A stretch of DNA of 8,387 nt from Methylococcaceae bacterium (GTDB taxonomy: Bacteria; Pseudomonadota; Gammaproteobacteria; Methylococcales; Methylomonadaceae): positions 1-8,387 of the forward strand of contig JABFST010000224.1 of assembly GCA_013140465.1 (NCBI GenBank). Direction: 5' to 3'. Each line of letters opens with the position of its first letter. The first letter of the stretch is position 1. The position numbers and the translations under genes were made by a program. Shown here in pieces: positions 6,097-8,387 of the stretch. Below the pieces are notes generated by a model. That model ran no database searches. It worked only from the letters and a program-made list of their open reading frames with translations, and was not told the origin of the DNA.

Positions 6097-8073
6097 GCAG
6101 CGCGTAAGCTTAGCGTATCGCCGCTGTTGTGGCTGCTATGCCTGTTGCCGCTGGTATTTGCGGCAGTGCCTGATACGGCAATAGCCGATGATTACCCTAG
6201 CGAGGCGATGTTAAACGAGCTAAAAACCCGTCTGCAAGAAACCGAAGCGCCTGATTGCTTGCCCAGTTGCGCACAGATTTCGCTTATGGCGATGACGATT
6301 AACGCCCAAACCATCACGATTGATCTGCAAATCCACGCCCTAGCAGCGGTCAGTGTGCCTTTGCCCGCCGATGCTACGCAATGGTTTCCCAGCCTCGTGT
6401 CGGATAACGGCAAAGCCGCCACGGCCTTGTCACGTAACGCTGGACAGTTGTGGATTAACGTCGCAAAAGGCCAGCATCAGGTGGTGTTAAGCGGCCCTGC
6501 GCCGTTGCTGGGCAAATTTACCTTACCGTTGCTGTTAAAACCGTATCGGGTCACCGTGGCGAAATCAGGGTGGGAGGTGACGGGCTTACAAGAAAATGGC
6601 TGGACGGACGAACAACTGCAATTCACCCGCAGCCAAAGCCCGACCGATGCCCGCCAACCGACCTTACAGCCCGGCGCATTGCCGCCGTTTGTGCGGGTGG
6701 AACGCACCTTATTACTGGGCTTGGATTGGCGCGTCATCACCCAAGTCAGCCGCTTGTCGCCAGCCGATACCGCAGCCGATACCGCAGTGGTGTTGGAACT
6801 GCCGTTATTGGCAGGGGAAGCGGTCATCAGCCCGGGCATCCGCGTTAAAGACCATGCGGTAGCCATTAACATGCCCGCCCAACAAACCACCGTACAATGG
6901 GAATCGACCTTAGAAAAAGCCCCACAAATTGTGTTGACAGCCCCTGCCACGGAACACTGGATAGAAGTGTGGAAAGCCGATGTCAGTCCGATTTGGCATA
7001 TCGAACCGAGCGGCATCGCCATGATCCACTTAAACAGTGCGGGTATGTGGTTGCCGGAATGGCATCCGTGGCCAGGTGAAACCGTCACCTTGGCGATTAG
7101 CCGCCCACCTGCATTGGCGGGGCAAACCTTAACCATCGATAACAGCCTTTTGACGATTACCCCCGGGCAACGCGTGCTGGCTGCGCAACTGTCGCTTAGC
7201 CTACGCAGTTCGCAAGGCACGCAACATACCTTGAGTTTGCCTGATAACGCGGTTTTGCAAAGCGTCAACATTAACGGTCAGGCGCAGCCTTTGCGCCAAC
7301 AAGGCCAAAAAATAACCGTGCCGATTAATCCGGGCAAGCAAGAGGTGAGCCTGAGTTGGCAGCAAGACACCGCGATCAGTCCTGTTTTTAGCACGCCTGT
7401 GGTGGGTTTGGGACTAGCCAGCGTCAATAGCAAAGTAGCACTTAACCTAGGCCAAGATCGCTGGATCTTATGGGTGGCAGGGCCGCGCATGGGACCTGCG
7501 GTGTTGTTTTGGGGCGTGCTAGTGGTGCTGACATTGCTCGCGCTGGGCTTGGGCAAAATCCCCTTAACCCCGCTAAAACCCTGGCAATGGTGGCTGTTGC
7601 TGGTGGGCTTGAGCCAATTGCCGTTGTTTTGGGCGGGTGTAGTGATCGCTTGGTTGATGGCGTTGGGCTGGCGCAAACACCATGTCAGCCTAGAATCGCG
7701 CCATTTTAATGCCGTGCAAATGGGTTTGGCGACCTTGACGCTCTTGGCGTTGGCGGTGCTGTTTGCCGCTGTTGCCCAAGGCTTGCTCAGCACGCCGGAC
7801 ATGCAAATCACGGGTAACCAGTCGTCGGCGTTTAACCTTAACTGGTATCAAGACCGCAGTGCCGAAAGCTTGCCGACCGCGACCGTGGTTTCCGTGCCGC
7901 TGATGGCGTATCGCTTATTGATGCTGGCTTGGGCCTTGTGGTTGGCGGTGTCGTTGCTGAACTGGCTAAGCTGGGGCTGGGCATGTTTTGCCCATACGGG
8001 TTTGTGGCATAAGACCGTTAAGGTCGTGCCGCCCACGGTTGCGCCTGACGATAATGACAGCGCGGCAGGGTAA
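3964..8073 (+). CDS. Giant internally duplicated inner-membrane protein, unknown function
   Basis: I do not recognise a named family. The 1369-residue product begins with a signal peptide (M1, N2-R3, hydrophobic 5-17, likely cleavage after ALA or ATA near 19-21). A beta-rich, tryptophan-rich domain (about 23-478) follows and should be periplasmic. Next are hydrophobic helices near 481-500, 503-516, 523-540 and 552-570, a loop (571-683), a helix at 685-709 and another at 718-738. A second beta-rich domain (739-1177) is followed by helices near 1178-1197, 1206-1236 (long enough for two), 1253-1275 and 1312-1339, and a short charged tail. The two halves align with each other. Cys pairs occur at 49/61 and 764/769. 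I see no catalytic signature, nucleotide-binding loop or lipobox. The start at 3964 is fixed by AGGAG at 3953-3957, six bases upstream, and by the signal peptide. The frame is open back to a GTG at 3895, but that codon lies in the proposed promoter. Confidence 0.9.
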   Translation: MNRLVGFLLLNLLLYTALATAKPLSKEQVPEPLKPWIAWVTQDNPELYCPFLYDNPEQKRCSWPTGLALSLSAQEGRFSQRWQVYKDSWVSLPGNNQYWPQQVTVNGLAAVVLDKDGVPSIKLEAGAAHLASYEIKGVLFWDKLPDHLTLPADTGLLEVSINGKALALPAFDDGQLWLNDPDQQAAQAGGEQNALSLQVYRKLTDDVPMQVQTRLLLDVSGESREIKLSNALLPNFIPLQVQSFLPARLEPDGQLTLQIRPGQWLVDIWARSTAAPASLAMPAAQPDGPDSELWVFEARPYLRVVSITQPDTIDASQTMLPGEWRNLPTYKMTPGQNLVFTVIRRGDPEPEPNQLNIHRTLWLDFDGTGYTANDHISGTMTHGWRLNALPGTQLGKVMLDGNNQLITLQTQPDQQGVEVRKGQLGLFADSRVTGAIADISAVGWAQTFHQASAELNLPPGWRLLAATGVDNVPDSWLSRWTLLDLFVVLITALATARLWSYRWGLLALLALVLLWHESGAPQFVWLNILAAKALLGVLPQGRFYQMARWYRNSAWLALVVIVLPFMVSQVRTGIYPQLEYPWLSIQAEPNDAAKMATLAEMAATRQARDNMLGKAAFGANDEEQAQITASNYFRSDYMLKSVDPKAKVQTGPGLPQWQWQKVYLSWNGAVTANQQLGLWYLSPPMTLALNFLRVALVAVLCLLMFGLAERWAARKLSVSPLLWLLCLLPLVFAAVPDTAIADDYPSEAMLNELKTRLQETEAPDCLPSCAQISLMAMTINAQTITIDLQIHALAAVSVPLPADATQWFPSLVSDNGKAATALSRNAGQLWINVAKGQHQVVLSGPAPLLGKFTLPLLLKPYRVTVAKSGWEVTGLQENGWTDEQLQFTRSQSPTDARQPTLQPGALPPFVRVERTLLLGLDWRVITQVSRLSPADTAADTAVVLELPLLAGEAVISPGIRVKDHAVAINMPAQQTTVQWESTLEKAPQIVLTAPATEHWIEVWKADVSPIWHIEPSGIAMIHLNSAGMWLPEWHPWPGETVTLAISRPPALAGQTLTIDNSLLTITPGQRVLAAQLSLSLRSSQGTQHTLSLPDNAVLQSVNINGQAQPLRQQGQKITVPINPGKQEVSLSWQQDTAISPVFSTPVVGLGLASVNSKVALNLGQDRWILWVAGPRMGPAVLFWGVLVVLTLLALGLGKIPLTPLKPWQWWLLLVGLSQLPLFWAGVVIAWLMALGWRKHHVSLESRHFNAVQMGLATLTLLALAVLFAAVAQGLLSTPDMQITGNQSSAFNLNWYQDRSAESLPTATVVSVPLMAYRLLMLAWALWLAVSLLNWLSWGWACFAHTGLWHKTVKVVPPTVAPDDNDSAAG
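6109..8070 (+). other. Repeat unit 2 of the duplicated membrane protein
   Basis: Residues 716-1369: an internal signal-like helix, then an exported domain with VSDNG (812-816), FTLP (852-855), EW (1032-1033), LPD (1092-1094) and VALNL (1158-1162), then four hydrophobic stretches that can form five helices. The loop before the last helix (about 1276-1311) is much shorter than in unit 1. Confidence 0.7.
6761..6787 (+). repeat. 12-bp tandem repeat inside the large gene
   Basis: GCCGATACCGCA occurs twice in perfect tandem (6763-6774 and 6775-6786) with partial flanking copies. It encodes ADTA twice (residues 934-941). The length keeps the reading frame, as expected of replication slippage in a surface loop. 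Confidence 0.85.
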
Positions 8074-8092
8074 GTGATGTGCAAGCGATAAC

Positions 8093-8118
8093 GTAGGGGC
8101 GAATAAATTCGGCCCTAC
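8093..8118. repeat. REP-like short inverted repeat
   Basis: Left arm GTAGGGGCGAAT (8093-8104) and right arm ATTCGGCCCTAC (8107-8118) are complementary except for one position, around a 2-base centre. It begins 19 bases after the stop of the large gene. The GTAGGGGCGAAT-type palindrome recurs as an interspersed element in many bacterial genomes, in my recollection. No T tract follows, so I call a repeat rather than an intrinsic terminator, though an RNA hairpin could protect the mRNA 3' end. Confidence 0.6.
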
Positions 8119-8151
8119 AGCCGTATACCTGTTTCGGCTTTAGCCTGTGTT

Positions 8152-8182
8152 GCTTGCTGTTGTTGCACCACTGACAGCAAGC
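8152..8182. repeat. Hairpin-forming inverted repeat
   Basis: GCTTGCTGT (8152-8160) and ACAGCAAGC (8174-8182) are perfectly complementary with a 13-base loop. No T run follows, so it is not a standard intrinsic terminator. Function unknown. Confidence 0.5.
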
Positions 8183-8301
8183 TAGGCGGAAACTCTCAGT
8201 TACTGCTAAAATTATGCGCTAAGCCTGTGCATTGCAGTGCTGCGTGGGTATCTCACCACTAGCATGGGCATTCATAAGGCGGTGTATAGGCATAGGAGAC
8301 T

Positions 8302-8329
8302 GGAGTGAAAAAACATGTTTTTTCACTCC
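8302..8329. repeat. Perfect 28-bp palindrome
   Basis: The arms GGAGTGAAAAAACA (8302-8315) and TGTTTTTTCACTCC (8316-8329) are exactly complementary with no spacer. Six A and six T residues flank the central CATG. Short flanking inverted repeats GAGACTG (8296-8302) and CAGTCTC (8358-8364) enclose it. It may be a bidirectional terminator between converging transcripts, a protein-binding site, or the core of a small mobile repeat. Confidence 0.6.
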
Positions 8330-8387
8330 GATGAGCAAGCTTACGTTAATTCTTTCACAGTCTCATAGCCCCATCGCCGCCACTTTC

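Larger units (their letters stand above)
8074..8387. other. Intergenic region rich in inverted repeats, no supportable gene
   Basis: No open frame here has start, ribosome binding site and family likeness. The region contains a REP-like inverted repeat (8093-8118), a 9-bp-stem hairpin (8152-8182) and a perfect 28-bp palindrome (8302-8329). A possible extended -10 on the plus strand, TGCTAAAAT (8204-8212), lacks a -35 and a gene within view. On the minus strand a short frame, open from the right edge to a TAA at 8343-8341, could be the last 14 codons of a gene lying beyond the window, but it is too short to identify. Confidence 0.6.

Noticed and set aside
6477..7271. Long open frame (264 codons) on the minus strand inside the large gene
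   Set aside because: It is antisense to a gene with clear signal peptide, helices and internal repeat. Its product is Ser/Cys/Arg-rich with no recognisable domain, as typical of antisense frames in this base composition.
8341..8385. Possible C-terminal end of a minus-strand gene (..GYETVKELT then TAA)
   Set aside because: Only 14 codons are visible before the window edge and two other frames are equally readable nearby, so it is not reported as a gene.

Overview
The window looks like a chromosomal housekeeping region of a gammaproteobacterium followed by one very large, uncharacterised membrane-protein gene. The left part has a classic gammaproteobacterial layout. A TIGR02449-family gene, zapA and the beginning of the 6S RNA gene (ssrS) are read leftward. 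Back to back with them, a UPF0149/YgfB gene, pepP and ubiH are read rightward. No gene here is diagnostic below class level. The overall feel is of an environmental gammaproteobacterium such as a methanotroph (Methylococcales) or a sulfur oxidiser, but that is only a guess.

Layout. Positions 1-23 (minus) are the probable 5' end of 6S RNA, cut by the window edge. 43-342 (minus) is zapA and 335-559 (minus) is the TIGR02449 coiled-coil gene, which overlaps it. 560-765 is a divergent intergenic region with a perfect 15-bp palindrome, on which candidate promoters for both directions converge. 766-1302, 1299-2618 and 2609-3802 (plus) are UPF0149, pepP and ubiH; they overlap by 4 and 10 bases and are almost certainly co-transcribed. 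In many enterobacteria ubiI follows ubiH; here it does not. After a 161-bp gap with an extended -10 promoter comes a 1369-codon gene (3964-8073). The last 314 bases hold no supportable gene but several palindromes, including a REP-like inverted repeat and a perfect 28-bp palindrome.

Roles. ZapA bundles FtsZ filaments at the division ring, and the TIGR02449 protein is probably a small coiled-coil partner. UbiH hydroxylates a ubiquinone precursor. PepP trims Xaa-Pro N-termini. YgfB-type proteins are small acidic helical proteins, regulatory in at least one species.

Main discovery candidate. The 1369-residue protein aligns with itself by eye along almost its full length, at a nearly constant offset of about 700-715 residues. 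It appears to be a head-to-tail duplication of an ancestral protein made of a signal sequence, a beta-rich exported domain of about 450 residues, and five membrane helices. The second copy still carries what looks like the ancestral signal peptide, now an internal membrane helix. I do not recognise a named family or function.
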